DNA from: Paenibacillus sp. MSJ-34
GTDB taxonomy: Bacteria; Bacillota; Bacilli; Paenibacillales; Paenibacillaceae
Length of the DNA stretch: 64,000 nucleotides
Direction: 5' to 3'
Assembly (NCBI RefSeq): GCF_018918005.1
Contig: NZ_JAHLPR010000006.1
Coordinates: forward strand, 1 to 64,000
Below, piece after piece: positions 43,971 through 52,742 of the stretch. The position numbers and the translations under genes were made by a program. The notes below the pieces were generated by a model that did no database searches, was not told the origin of the DNA, and saw only the letters and a list, made by a program, of their open reading frames with translations. Positions within the stretch are counted from its first letter, which is position 1. Every line of letters starts with the position of its first letter.

Positions 43971-44048
43971 GAAAACTCGGCACACTAATCGAAAGATTAG
44001 GTCGCAAAGCTTTGGAGTCTAATAGTCGTTTGACTAATGATCGTCCGG
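43971..44048 (+). ncRNA. c-di-GMP-I (GEMM) riboswitch of the adhesin
   Basis: The aptamer contains CGGCACACTAATC-GAAA-GATTAG (stem 43985-43990/43995-44000 with a GAAA tetraloop) and then the conserved TCGCAAAGC (44002-44010). Next come GGAGTCTAA, a hairpin TAGTC-GTTT-GACTA (44023-44036), ATGAT and CGTCCGG. The CTAA...ATGA pair forms the tetraloop-receptor position. Its 3' strand overlaps the 5' arm of the following terminator, so c-di-GMP binding should block termination and switch the gene ON. The direction is inferred from that overlap. Confidence 0.8.
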
Positions 44049-44089
44049 CTGCAATTAACAAATGTTAATGCGGCCGGACTTTTTATTTT
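44043..44089 (+). terminator. riboswitch expression-platform terminator
   Basis: GTCCGGCTGCAATTAAC (44043-44059) pairs with GTTAATGCGGCCGGAC (44064-44079) with one bulge, followed by TTTTTATTTT. Its first bases (GTCCGG) are shared with the aptamer. Confidence 0.9.
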
Positions 44090-44184
44090 CCTGAGTTCTC
44101 AACGGAATACTATATTCCGAGGAGCATAGATCCAATCTTCGATGAGGAGGGTAGGGGAAATAGAGTCTGAAAAGGAGGATTCTA

Positions 44185-44196
44185 ATGAAAAAATGA
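44185..44196 (+). CDS. three-codon upstream ORF (MKK-stop) with perfect ribosome site
   Basis: AAAGGAGG is followed by ATG AAA AAA TGA. The stop overlaps the start of the adhesin ribosome site (GAGGAGG), and the adhesin ATG is eleven bases further. A ribosome ending here would be placed to re-initiate on the adhesin. This is direct sequence observation; the coupling role is inference. Confidence 0.45.
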   Translation: MKK

Positions 44197-44206
44197 GGAG
44201 GTACAT

Positions 44207-47200
44207 ATGAAAGGGCGTTTAAAAGTCGTAGTCACATGGCTATGCTTGTTCGCGGTTTTCTTCGGGCTGACGCCGGGAGCGTTCGGGCAGGCTGCAAATT
44301 CAGGGGAATTGATCTGGCCGAATCCCGGAGCGATCAAGTTAAGCAAGACGGCGGAACCGACGGGGAAATCCGGCGAATGGGAAGTCACGTTAAAAATTGA
44401 AGGCAAAAATATTAAGAGCCGTTCGGATGTCGTACTAGTGATTGATAGATCGGGCAGTATGGATAATACATGGAATCCGAAGGAATCTAGGATGGCCAAA
44501 GCGAAAGAGGCCGCGACGAAGTTCGTTGATAACTTGCTCATAGCGGGCTCCGAAACAAGAATTGCGGTTGTGTCTTTCAATAAGGATGTCACCGTTACCA
44601 ATTTTAAAGGAGTTAACGATAAAACTGCTTTAAAAACGGCAATCAATGGGATTTCCGCCAGCGGCGGCACCAATATTCAAGCAGGATTGCACGAAGCTCG
44701 CACCTTATTGGAAGGAAGCAATGCCCAGAACAAGGTCATTGTATTGTTAAGCGACGGGGAGCCGACATATAGTTATAAGGCTAGTGCAGCAGAATCTCTA
44801 TCATGGCCGAACAATAAGTATAATTTTGCACTCGATAACTTTGATTATACCGGCACGATTCTGGGTTCCGGCGGCAACTTCGAATTGAGGTATAAGGGCT
44901 GTGGTCTTCTAGGGTGGGGATGGTGTGATGAAACTTACAGCGCAGGTGGATATAAGGTTAATGACAATGGAATAGCCACTTTATCAGAGGCGAAGCTCGC
45001 TCAAAAAGAAGGAATTGGAATCTACTCGATCGGACTTGATGTAGGAAGCGGCAATAATGCGGAATACGTACTCAAGAACAGCCAAGATAAAGGCTACTAC
45101 TCTGCTAGCAGCGCTGACTTGGATAAAATTTACTCCGAGCTGGCAGGAAAAATATCATATGCCGCGCAAAACGCAATCATTACCGATCCGATGGGCGAAA
45201 TGTTCAATCTGGTCCCGCCGGCTGCAAATTATACTCCTTCGCAAGGAACGGTATCTTGGGATCCTGTCAGCGAGACGTTTACTTGGGAAGCCGGCAACAT
45301 TATGGAAGGCCAGCCCGCAACATTAACTTACAAAGTCGTGATGGATCAATCCAAAAATCCGGAATCCAATAAATTGTACCCGACGAACGGCACGACGACC
45401 ATGAACTATACAGATGTTAACGGCCGGGATACGTCCAAGAATTTTGAAGTGCCGAGAGTTAGCATCGGCAGTGGATCCATTCTAATTAAAGGCTATAAAG
45501 TCAATGCGAATGGAGAACCTGTCAATGCGGACGGCGAAGTCGTTGAGGGTCGGGAATTCGCTGAACAGTTGCACAGTGAATATTTCAAAGATTCTAACGG
45601 CAACGAAGCTCTTGAAAGAGGAGTACCATATACGGTCACAGCGCCTATCCTTTCAGGTTACCAACTTAAAGTAGGAACCAGCCCGCAAGATGTCACATTG
45701 ACGACAACGAATTTAACGCCTACTATTTGGTTCGGTTATACGGAGGCTGTTGAACAAACTGTTACCGTCAAATATTTGGAACAAGGTTCAAATAAAGTAC
45801 TGGCTGAAGCGACAACGGTGAATGGAGTCGCAGGTCAAACGATCGAACTGACCGCCGAGGAAGTACCGGGCTACACGCCGACGAAGTTGAAGGACAGCTA
45901 CACGTTCACCGCTGCGGAAGGTCAAGAGTACATCTTCCACTACACGGCGAACGAACAGAAGGTAACGGTACGCTATGTTGACGAAGACGGTCAAGATCTG
46001 ATCGACCCAACGACTCATGATGGCAAGACAGGTCAAACGATCGAACTGACTGCCGAGGAAGTACCGGGCTACACGCCGACGAAGTCGAAGGACAGTTACA
46101 CGTTTACCGCTGACGAAAACCAAGTGTATACGTTCCATTACACGGCAGGGGATCAAACTGTAACAGTACGCTATGTTGACGAAGCAGGCCGAGATCTGAT
46201 CGACCCAACGACTCATAAAGGCAAGACAGGTCAAACGATCGAACTGACCGCCGAGGAAGTACCGGGCTACACGCCGACGAAGTTGAAGGACAGCTACACG
46301 TTCACCGCTGCGGAAGGTCAAGAGTACATCTTCCACTACACGGCGAACGAACAGAAGGTAACGGTACGCTATGTTGACGAAGACGGTCAAGATCTGATCG
46401 ACCCAACGACTCATGATGGCAAGACAGGTCAAACGATCGAACTGACTGCCGAGGAAGTACCGGGCTACACGCCGACGAAGTCGAAGGACAGCTACACGTT
46501 TACCGCTGCGGAAGGCCAAGAGTATATCTTCCAGTACAAGGCGAACAAACAAACAGTGACAGTACGCTATGTCGACGAAGAAGGCCGCGATCTGATCGAC
46601 CCGACGACTCATGAAGGCAAGACAGGTCAAACGATCGAACTGATCGCCGAGGAAGTACCGGGCTACACGCCGACGAAGTCGAGCGACAGCTACACGTTTA
46701 CTGCTGTGGAAGGCCAAGAGTACATCTTCCAGTACAAGGCGAACAAGCAAACAGTGACAGTACGCTATGTCGACGAAGAAGGCCGCGATCTGATCGACCC
46801 GACGACTCATGATGGCAAGACAGGCCAAACGATCGAACTGACTGCCGAGGAAGTACCGGGCTACACGCCGACGAAGTCGAAGGACAGCTACACGTTCACT
46901 GCTGTGGAAGGCCAAGAGTACATCTTCCAGTACAAGGCGAACAAACAAACAGTGACAGTACGCTATGTTGACGAAGAAGGGCGAGATTTGATCGACCCGA
47001 CGACTCATGAAGGCAAGACAGGTCAAACGATCGAACTGACTGCCGAGGAAGTACCGGGCTACACGCCGACGAAGTCGAAGGATAGTTACACGTTCACCAT
47101 TGACGAAAATCAAGTGTACACGTTCCATTACACAGCGAAGGAACAGAAGGTAACGGTACGCTATGTTGACGAAGAAGGCCGTGATCTGATCGACCCGACG

Positions 47201-49183
47201 ATTCATGAAGGCAAGACAGGTCAAACGATCGAACTGACTGCCGAGGAAGTACCGGGCTACACGCCGACGAAGTCGAGCGACAGCTACACGTTTACTGCTG
47301 TGGAAGGCCAAGAGTACATCTTCCAGTACAAGGCGAACAAGCAAACAGTGACAGTACGCTATGTCGACGAAGAAGGCCGCGATCTGATCGACCCGACGAC
47401 TCATGAAGGCAAGACAGGTCAAACGATCGAACTGACTGCCGAGGAAGTACCGGGCTACACGCCGACGAAGTCGAAGGATAGTTACACGTTCACTGCTGTG
47501 GAAGGCCAAGAGTATATCTTCCATTACACGAAAGACACCAGCGATGAGCGAAGCTTGACCGTCACCTACGTGAATGCCGTGACGCGGGAACATTTATCCG
47601 ATCCTAAGGATTACTCGGGCAAAGTAGGAGAAACGATCACTCTCGAAGCGAATGATATTACAGTATCCGGTGTGGTGTATAAGCCACATGAGTATATCGT
47701 TGAATACACCTTCGCAGCAGAACCGGTTCATCAGGAGTACGTATTCGAATATACTGCGGACGATTCCGGCGCTGTACGTTATGTAACCGTGAATTATGTG
47801 GAAAGAGAAACGGGAGCAGCGCTAAAAGAGCCTACATTCGCGGAAGGCAGAGTCGGTGAAACGATTACGCTTCACGCCGAGCCGATTACGGTAGCGGATG
47901 CGGTGTACACGCCAGAGAACTTCAATTACGATTATCTCGTTACGATCGATGAAGAACAGGAATACACCTTCTTCTATACGAAAGGCGAACCGACAGATAT
48001 TTACCAATTGACTGTAAATTATCTGGACAGAGAAACCGGTGCTGTGTTGGCTGAACCAACCTACTTGCAAGGCAGAGAGGGAGAAACCGTTACATTAAAA
48101 GCGAAGGAAATCAACGCGAACGGGTCTGTCTACAAGCCGGAGCAAGCGAGCATCGAGTACACCTTTACATCGGAAGCCAATCAACAAGTCGTGTTCTATT
48201 ACACGAAAGAAGTGCCAAATGTCGAACGACACGTGACCGTGAAGTATCTGGAATTGGGGACAGACAGACAATTGGCGAATCCGACCACGATAAGCGGTCG
48301 AGTCGGGGAGACGGTTACGCTGACGGCAGCTTCGATCTCCGGATATACGGCTGTCAAGGCTAGAGAGAATTACACTTTTACGGAAAAGGAAAGCCAGGAA
48401 TACATTTTCTACTACAATAGAAATACATCAAGTCCCGGCGGATCCACGACCATAGTTACGTCGAATCCTACGCCTGCGCCTGCGCCGGAAGTGCCTGCAC
48501 TGCCGCCGTTGCCGGCCGTACCGCCCAAGCTTGACACCGAGAATCATTACAACTACATCAACGGGTATCCGGACGGAATGGTCAAACCGGAAAACCGCAT
48601 CAGCCGCGAAGAGGTCGCTGCGATTTTCTACCGGTTAATGGACGACGAGAGCCGTGCCCAATACTTGAAAACGAGCAACAGTTTCACGGATATCGAAAAC
48701 GAACGCTGGTCGAACAAACATATTTCCACGATGGAGAATGCGGGCATCGTAACAGGATATCCGGACGGAACATTCAAGCCGGAGCAATTCATTACGAGAG
48801 CCGAGTTCGCAGCGATCGCATCCAGATTCGATAAGCTCGACGAGCGGACCAACGATATGTTTACGGATGTCGCCGGACATTGGGCGGAGAAGTATATCGC
48901 GTCCGCAGCGAATAAAGGATGGATCAAAGGGTATCCGGACAATACGTTCAGACCGAATCAGTACATTACGCGCGCGGAGGCAATGGCCTTCATCAACAGC
49001 GTACTGAACAGATTAGTGAAGAAAGACGATATTCATGCCGATGCCAAAACGTGGCCGGACAATACGCCTGACAAGTGGTACTACGAGCATGTACAGGAAG
49101 CCACGAATCATCATGAATATTCGCGCAAAGAAAACGGATTTGAAATCTGGGAACAAGTGAAACCAGACCGGATCTACCCATAA
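44207..49183 (+). CDS. vWA/MucBP-repeat surface adhesin with SLH anchor
   Basis: Secreted protein of 1658 residues. Signal peptide about 1-28 (ending AFGQA). A von Willebrand A domain (about 77-310) has the MIDAS motif DRSGSMD and SASGGTNIQAGL. Isopeptide/collagen-binding-like domains follow to about 510. Then there are thirteen MucBP-type repeats: nine nearly identical (66-67 residues each, about 516-1110) and four divergent (to about 1405). A Pro-rich linker has A-L-P-P-L-P at about 1431-1436, and three SLH repeats (about 1448-1640) hold it to wall polymer. The role is adhesion or biofilm formation. Control: c-di-GMP-type riboswitch, terminator and a tiny upstream ORF. The linker may be cut by the PPEP encoded at 51550. 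Confidence 0.9.
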   Translation: MKGRLKVVVTWLCLFAVFFGLTPGAFGQAANSGELIWPNPGAIKLSKTAEPTGKSGEWEVTLKIEGKNIKSRSDVVLVIDRSGSMDNTWNPKESRMAKAKEAATKFVDNLLIAGSETRIAVVSFNKDVTVTNFKGVNDKTALKTAINGISASGGTNIQAGLHEARTLLEGSNAQNKVIVLLSDGEPTYSYKASAAESLSWPNNKYNFALDNFDYTGTILGSGGNFELRYKGCGLLGWGWCDETYSAGGYKVNDNGIATLSEAKLAQKEGIGIYSIGLDVGSGNNAEYVLKNSQDKGYYSASSADLDKIYSELAGKISYAAQNAIITDPMGEMFNLVPPAANYTPSQGTVSWDPVSETFTWEAGNIMEGQPATLTYKVVMDQSKNPESNKLYPTNGTTTMNYTDVNGRDTSKNFEVPRVSIGSGSILIKGYKVNANGEPVNADGEVVEGREFAEQLHSEYFKDSNGNEALERGVPYTVTAPILSGYQLKVGTSPQDVTLTTTNLTPTIWFGYTEAVEQTVTVKYLEQGSNKVLAEATTVNGVAGQTIELTAEEVPGYTPTKLKDSYTFTAAEGQEYIFHYTANEQKVTVRYVDEDGQDLIDPTTHDGKTGQTIELTAEEVPGYTPTKSKDSYTFTADENQVYTFHYTAGDQTVTVRYVDEAGRDLIDPTTHKGKTGQTIELTAEEVPGYTPTKLKDSYTFTAAEGQEYIFHYTANEQKVTVRYVDEDGQDLIDPTTHDGKTGQTIELTAEEVPGYTPTKSKDSYTFTAAEGQEYIFQYKANKQTVTVRYVDEEGRDLIDPTTHEGKTGQTIELIAEEVPGYTPTKSSDSYTFTAVEGQEYIFQYKANKQTVTVRYVDEEGRDLIDPTTHDGKTGQTIELTAEEVPGYTPTKSKDSYTFTAVEGQEYIFQYKANKQTVTVRYVDEEGRDLIDPTTHEGKTGQTIELTAEEVPGYTPTKSKDSYTFTIDENQVYTFHYTAKEQKVTVRYVDEEGRDLIDPTIHEGKTGQTIELTAEEVPGYTPTKSSDSYTFTAVEGQEYIFQYKANKQTVTVRYVDEEGRDLIDPTTHEGKTGQTIELTAEEVPGYTPTKSKDSYTFTAVEGQEYIFHYTKDTSDERSLTVTYVNAVTREHLSDPKDYSGKVGETITLEANDITVSGVVYKPHEYIVEYTFAAEPVHQEYVFEYTADDSGAVRYVTVNYVERETGAALKEPTFAEGRVGETITLHAEPITVADAVYTPENFNYDYLVTIDEEQEYTFFYTKGEPTDIYQLTVNYLDRETGAVLAEPTYLQGREGETVTLKAKEINANGSVYKPEQASIEYTFTSEANQQVVFYYTKEVPNVERHVTVKYLELGTDRQLANPTTISGRVGETVTLTAASISGYTAVKARENYTFTEKESQEYIFYYNRNTSSPGGSTTIVTSNPTPAPAPEVPALPPLPAVPPKLDTENHYNYINGYPDGMVKPENRISREEVAAIFYRLMDDESRAQYLKTSNSFTDIENERWSNKHISTMENAGIVTGYPDGTFKPEQFITRAEFAAIASRFDKLDERTNDMFTDVAGHWAEKYIASAANKGWIKGYPDNTFRPNQYITRAEAMAFINSVLNRLVKKDDIHADAKTWPDNTPDKWYYEHVQEATNHHEYSRKENGFEIWEQVKPDRIYP
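45752..47537 (+). repeat. nine near-identical 198-bp tandem repeats in the adhesin
   Basis: Nine consecutive units, the first 201 bp and the rest 198 bp, each encoding a MucBP-like domain with QTIELTAEEVPGYTPTK. DNA identity between units is very high, including synonymous positions, which indicates recent amplification or gene conversion. Copy number is likely to vary between strains, and the region is prone to misassembly with short reads. Confidence 0.92.
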
Positions 49184-49196
49184 ACGTAACAATTGC

Positions 49197-49246
49197 AAAG
49201 CTCCTTCCCGAGGCGGCGTTAGCTGTTCGGAAAGGAGCTTTTTTTT
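49197..49246 (+). terminator. adhesin terminator
   Basis: AAGCTCCTT...AAGGAGCTT with an inner GC-rich arm, followed by eight T. A second small hairpin, AACCAGG...CCTGGTT (49264-49287), follows. Confidence 0.9.
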
Positions 49247-49429
49247 ATGAACTCAATATAAAAAACCAGGGCATGGCGCGCCTGGTTCTTCTATTTTTAT
49301 CGATCATTCGTACACGGTTTTTAGGACCCACGTTCAATATATAATACTATACCGGCAAGAAAAAGTCTATACTTTTTCGAGTTTTTTTCTATACTAGGAA
49401 GTATTCTTATTGACGAGGAGGGCCTATTT

Positions 49430-51486
49430 ATGTTGAACGGCACGGAAGCGGAGGAAAGGCGTTACCTGGAAATCATTCTGAAGAAACTTCGGCAAGCGTT
49501 GGAGAAGATCGACGAGAAGATTTCTACTTCTTACCGCGAAGTCATTCAAGCCAAAAAATATATGTGGGAAAATATGGCCGCCATCGATCCGGCAGAACGG
49601 GCGGCGAATCGGGTTGACGTTTCGCTTGCGATCGACTTTGGCGAGAAGGCGGTGGACAAGCGCAGAAAGATTCATAAATTAATTCAATCGCCGTATTTCG
49701 GAAGAGTCGATTTTATCGGCGACAATGAAGCCGAGGCCAAGCCTTTTTATATCGGGGTTCACTCTTTTGCCGAAGATAACGGGCATGAGAATTTAATTTA
49801 CGATTGGCGTTCCCCCGTATCCGGCATCTTTTACGATTTCGGCGTCGGAAAGGCTTATTATACGTCGCCCTCGGGATTAGTAAACGGCGAGATTCGCCGC
49901 AAGAGACAGTACAAAATTAAAGACGGAACGATGGAATACATGCTCGAAAGCTCGCTCAACATCAATGACGACGTTTTGCAAAAAGAATTAAGCAGGACGA
50001 CGGACGAAAAAATGAAAAATATCGTTGCCACCATCCAGAAGGAACAAAATACGATCATTCGCAATGAAACCTCGAACGTACTCATTATTCAAGGCGTCGC
50101 CGGTTCCGGCAAGACGTCGATCGCTTTGCACAGGGTCGCCTTTTTGCTATACCGGTTTAAGGATACATTAACCTCGCGGAATGTGCTGATCCTGTCTCCT
50201 AATAAAGTATTTTCCGACTATATATCCAACGTGCTGCCCGAGTTGGGCGAAGAACCGATCGCGGAAGCGAGCTTGGAAGAATTGGCAGCGAGAGAGCTTG
50301 CGGGCGTATGCAAGTTTCAGACGTTCAGCCAGCAAGTGTCGGAGCTTCTCGATACCGCGGACGATGCCATGATTCAAAGGATGAAGTATAAAGCTTCTCC
50401 GAATTTTGTGAACGAATTGGATTCCTTTCTCGAACATATCGATTCCCAATATTATGTACCCGCAGATATAAGCATCGATTCCGTTTTCATTTCACAAGAC
50501 GAGCTCCTGCGCAGCTTCCAGGCTACGAAGGGAATGCCTTTGAAACAAAGGCTGGACAAGACGGCCTCCGTCATCGCCGCCGGAAAACGCGATGCGGACG
50601 GGCAAAAATTAACGCCATCCACTACAAGAAAGGTCAAATCGGCGATCGCAAAAATGTTGCCGTTCCAGAACGTTATTTCTTTATATAAGCAATTTTACCT
50701 CGATATCGGCAAACCCGAGATGTTCCAATGGAAACGGGCCAAAACGCTGGAATATGCCGATGTGTTTCCGCTCATCTATATGAAAATCGATTTCGAGGGT
50801 ACAACCTCCTACGAGGATATGAAGCATTTGGTCGTGGACGAGATGCAGGATTATACGCCGGTTCAATACGCGGTCTTATCCAAATTATTCCCTTGCAAAA
50901 AAACGATTTTGGGAGACGGCGGTCAAAGCGTGAATCCTTATACTTCGTCGTCGTTGGCCGAGATCAGGAACGCGTTTCCCAAGCGGACGTCGTCGAGCTT
51001 TTCAAGAGCTATCGTTCGACCGTTCAAATTTCGAATTTCGCACAAAAAATAAAACGGAACGACAAACTGATCCCGATGGAGCGGCACGGGGAGGAGCCCC
51101 GCATCGTCAAATGCGATAGTTCCGATCAAGAGCTTGAGACGATCAGGAGCCTCGTTGGCGAATTTCTGCAATCGGAGCGGCAGTCGCTAGGAGTTGTTTG
51201 CAAAACGAGGGCGGAGGCGAATGATCTTTTTCAAAAGATACGGCATTTCAGCGACCGCATTTACTGCGTAGATTTTGAAAGCGAACAATTCCATGACGGG
51301 ATTGTCGTCACTTTCGCGCATATGGCCAAAGGATTGGAATTCGACCAAGCGATCGTGCCGTTCGTTAATGAATCGAACTATCGCACCGATTTGGACAAAA
51401 GCTTGCTGTATATTGCTTGTACGAGAGCAATGCATAAATTGGAGCTAACCTATACCGGCGAAATAACCCCTTTTCTCCGTTTCTAA
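49430..51486 (+). pseudogene. helD: HelD (UvrD-like RNA polymerase-recycling helicase), frameshifted
   Basis: HelD-type motor of about 685 residues that dislodges stalled RNA polymerase. The N-terminal coiled-coil arm is ERRYLEIILKKLRQALEKIDEKISTSYREVIQAKKYMWE. Walker A is VAGSGKTSIALHRVAFLLYR, Walker B HLVVDEMQDYTPVQYAVL, then ILGDGGQSVNPY. The reading frame breaks at CCC (50978-50980): one more C gives NAFPQADVVELFKSYRSTVQISNFA in the downstream frame. The tail keeps GIVVTFAHMAKGLEFDQAIVPFVN and LLYIACTRAMHKLELTY. Loss of a C in a short run may be a sequencing artefact. If real, the truncated protein lacks helicase motifs IV-VI. Confidence 0.85.
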
Positions 51487-51491
51487 TGATA

Positions 51492-51543
51492 GAAAGCTCC
51501 TTTCCGAAAGCAGCCGCCAAGCTGCCGGAGAGGAGCTCTTTTG
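51492..51543. terminator. bidirectional terminator between helD and ppep
   Basis: GAAAGCTCCTTTCCG pairs imperfectly with CGGAGAGGAGCTCTTTT. The flanking A- and T-rich ends can serve both convergent genes. Confidence 0.75.
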
Positions 51544-51549
51544 TCGTTC

Positions 51550-52203
51550 TTATAAATTCGTAAACAGCTTGTCCAGAAAATCGTACGTTAACGGCATATC
51601 TTCTTGAAGCTGCTTGCGGGTTTGTTCGCTGTACAAATACAACGTGGCCGTTTCCGCAAAATATTCGGTGGAATATACCGATACGTAGCCGTCGCCGCTA
51701 TAATTGTTGTTCGCTTCTTGCTGCCAAACGTCGATGAATTCGGCCGAAGAACTGACTTCATTCAAGACGAGGCGGTCAATGGCATGGAACGTTTCGTGCA
51801 TTTCCAGGTTGTGGCTGGTGTGGCCGTGATTTTTGTCGCTATAGCCGATTCTTGCAACGACGTTATTCGCGCTTACGCCGGGCACGTCGTCCCAAGTGAG
51901 GCCGGTGTTCTCCCAGCCGCGCGGGGTAACGCCTTTATATTGCGCGAATTCGGGCTCGTCCGTAATTTTGCCGTTGACGAGCTTGATCTTCACGCCGCGA
52001 TCCTTCAAGCCTTGCAGTAAAGGCGCGGGGATCAGCCCCAGTCGGCCGATCATGCGATCCGCCTCGGCTTTATTAAATTCGCCTTGGGGTAAGACGACGA
52101 TATCGTTCAATAGATCGGCGCTCGTAGCGGCATAGGCCGGCGCAGCGAGCAAATGCATGGCGAATAATACGAAAGCAATCGCTAAAGTAAGAGTGCGTTT
52201 CAT
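51550..52203 (-). CDS. secreted Pro-Pro endopeptidase (PPEP-1/Zmp1 family)
   Basis: Secreted zinc metalloprotease of 217 residues of the anthrax-lethal-factor-like PPEP family, which cuts between two prolines. Signal peptide ends AYAA (about 26). The zinc site is H136-E137-T-F-H140 in NLEMHETFHAIDRLVLNEVSSSAEF, with a third ligand in YSTEYFAETATLYL (E180 or E184). KLVNGKITDEPEFAQYKGVTPRGWENTGLTWDDVPGVSANNVVARIGYSDKNHGH matches PPEP-1 of C. difficile as I remember it almost throughout. Two tandem c-di-GMP-I riboswitches precede it. The likely substrate is the L-P-P-L-P linker of the adhesin encoded 2.4 kb away; that is inference. Confidence 0.92.
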   Translation of the reverse strand: MKRTLTLAIAFVLFAMHLLAAPAYAATSADLLNDIVVLPQGEFNKAEADRMIGRLGLIPAPLLQGLKDRGVKIKLVNGKITDEPEFAQYKGVTPRGWENTGLTWDDVPGVSANNVVARIGYSDKNHGHTSHNLEMHETFHAIDRLVLNEVSSSAEFIDVWQQEANNNYSGDGYVSVYSTEYFAETATLYLYSEQTRKQLQEDMPLTYDFLDKLFTNL

Positions 52204-52297
52204 TTCAAACCCTCCCGAATCGTAAAACGGATGCGAAACATTTTACACCGAGTTAGGAAGGGTTGAAGTAACGCGAGAAAGGCGATACACTCTTCCA

Positions 52298-52388
52298 TAT
52301 CGGCAACTGGCTGGCATTACGGTTTGACCCGTGGTAGCCCCTGTAGCTTTGCGTCTCCATCTTTCAATGGATTTGCCTTTATCAATAT
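52298..52388 (-). ncRNA. c-di-GMP-I riboswitch, gene-proximal copy
   Basis: Read on the minus strand: GATAAAGGCAAATCC-ATTGAAAGAT-GGA, GACGCAAAGC, TACAGGGGCTA, a CACGGG...CCGTA hairpin, ATGCCAGCCAGTTGCC. This fits the GEMM consensus closely. Downstream, AACCCT could pair with AGGGTT of the ppep ribosome site (GGGAGGGTTTGAAATG), so control of translation initiation is possible. Confidence 0.92.
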
Positions 52389-52415
52389 GAGATATAGAGT
52401 TGAAGATATGGGTGA

Positions 52416-52448
52416 ATAAGAAAAACCTTCTTACCGAATAAGAAGGTT
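52416..52448 (-). terminator. intrinsic terminator between the two riboswitches
   Basis: On the minus strand AACCTTCTTA pairs with TAAGAAGGTT, followed by TTTTTCTT. It lies after the promoter-distal end of aptamer 1, with another hairpin (AACGCCG/CGGCGT, 52456-52478) in between that may be the switching element. Confidence 0.88.
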
Positions 52449-52485
52449 CGCAGACAACGCCGCATTAACGGCGTCGTTCCTCTAT

Positions 52486-52574
52486 ATCGGTAACTGGCTG
52501 GCTTAGCGCGAAGCGCCTTAACCCCTATAGTTTTGCGTCCCTATTTTTCAATAGGTTTGCCTTTATCAATAAAG
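52486..52574 (-). ncRNA. c-di-GMP-I riboswitch, promoter-proximal copy
   Basis: On the minus strand: TTGATAAAGGCAAACC-TATTGAAAAATA-GGGACGCAAAAC, TATAGGGGTTAAGG, GCGC hairpin, CTAAGCCAGCCAGTTACC. It is an excellent GEMM match, apart from AAAAC for the usual AAAGC. Followed by its own terminator, it forms the transcriptional half of a tandem switch. Confidence 0.92.
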
Positions 52575-52614
52575 ATAAATATATGAATTTGGTAAAATTG
52601 CCCTATCTATTACT

Positions 52615-52643
52615 AGATTAAATCTAATAGATTCGATAGTCAA
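52615..52643 (-). promoter_or_regulatory. ppep promoter
   Basis: On the minus strand: -35 TTGACT (52643-52638), 17 bases, -10 TAATCT (52620-52615). Transcription would start about 40 bases before aptamer 1. Confidence 0.65.
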
Positions 52644-52742
52644 GTACTCTGCGAAAAAAATAGTAGATTCATGTCGAGAAAATGGGCGATACTAAAAATA
52701 GAAAATATTTTGTTGCAAATGGAGGAGAAAAGGAGAGGTACT

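Noticed and set aside
45788..47593. 601-codon open frame on the minus strand opposite the adhesin repeats
   Set aside because: It exists only because the 198-bp repeat has no stop in that frame. It has no ribosome site, and the plus-strand frame has clear domains.
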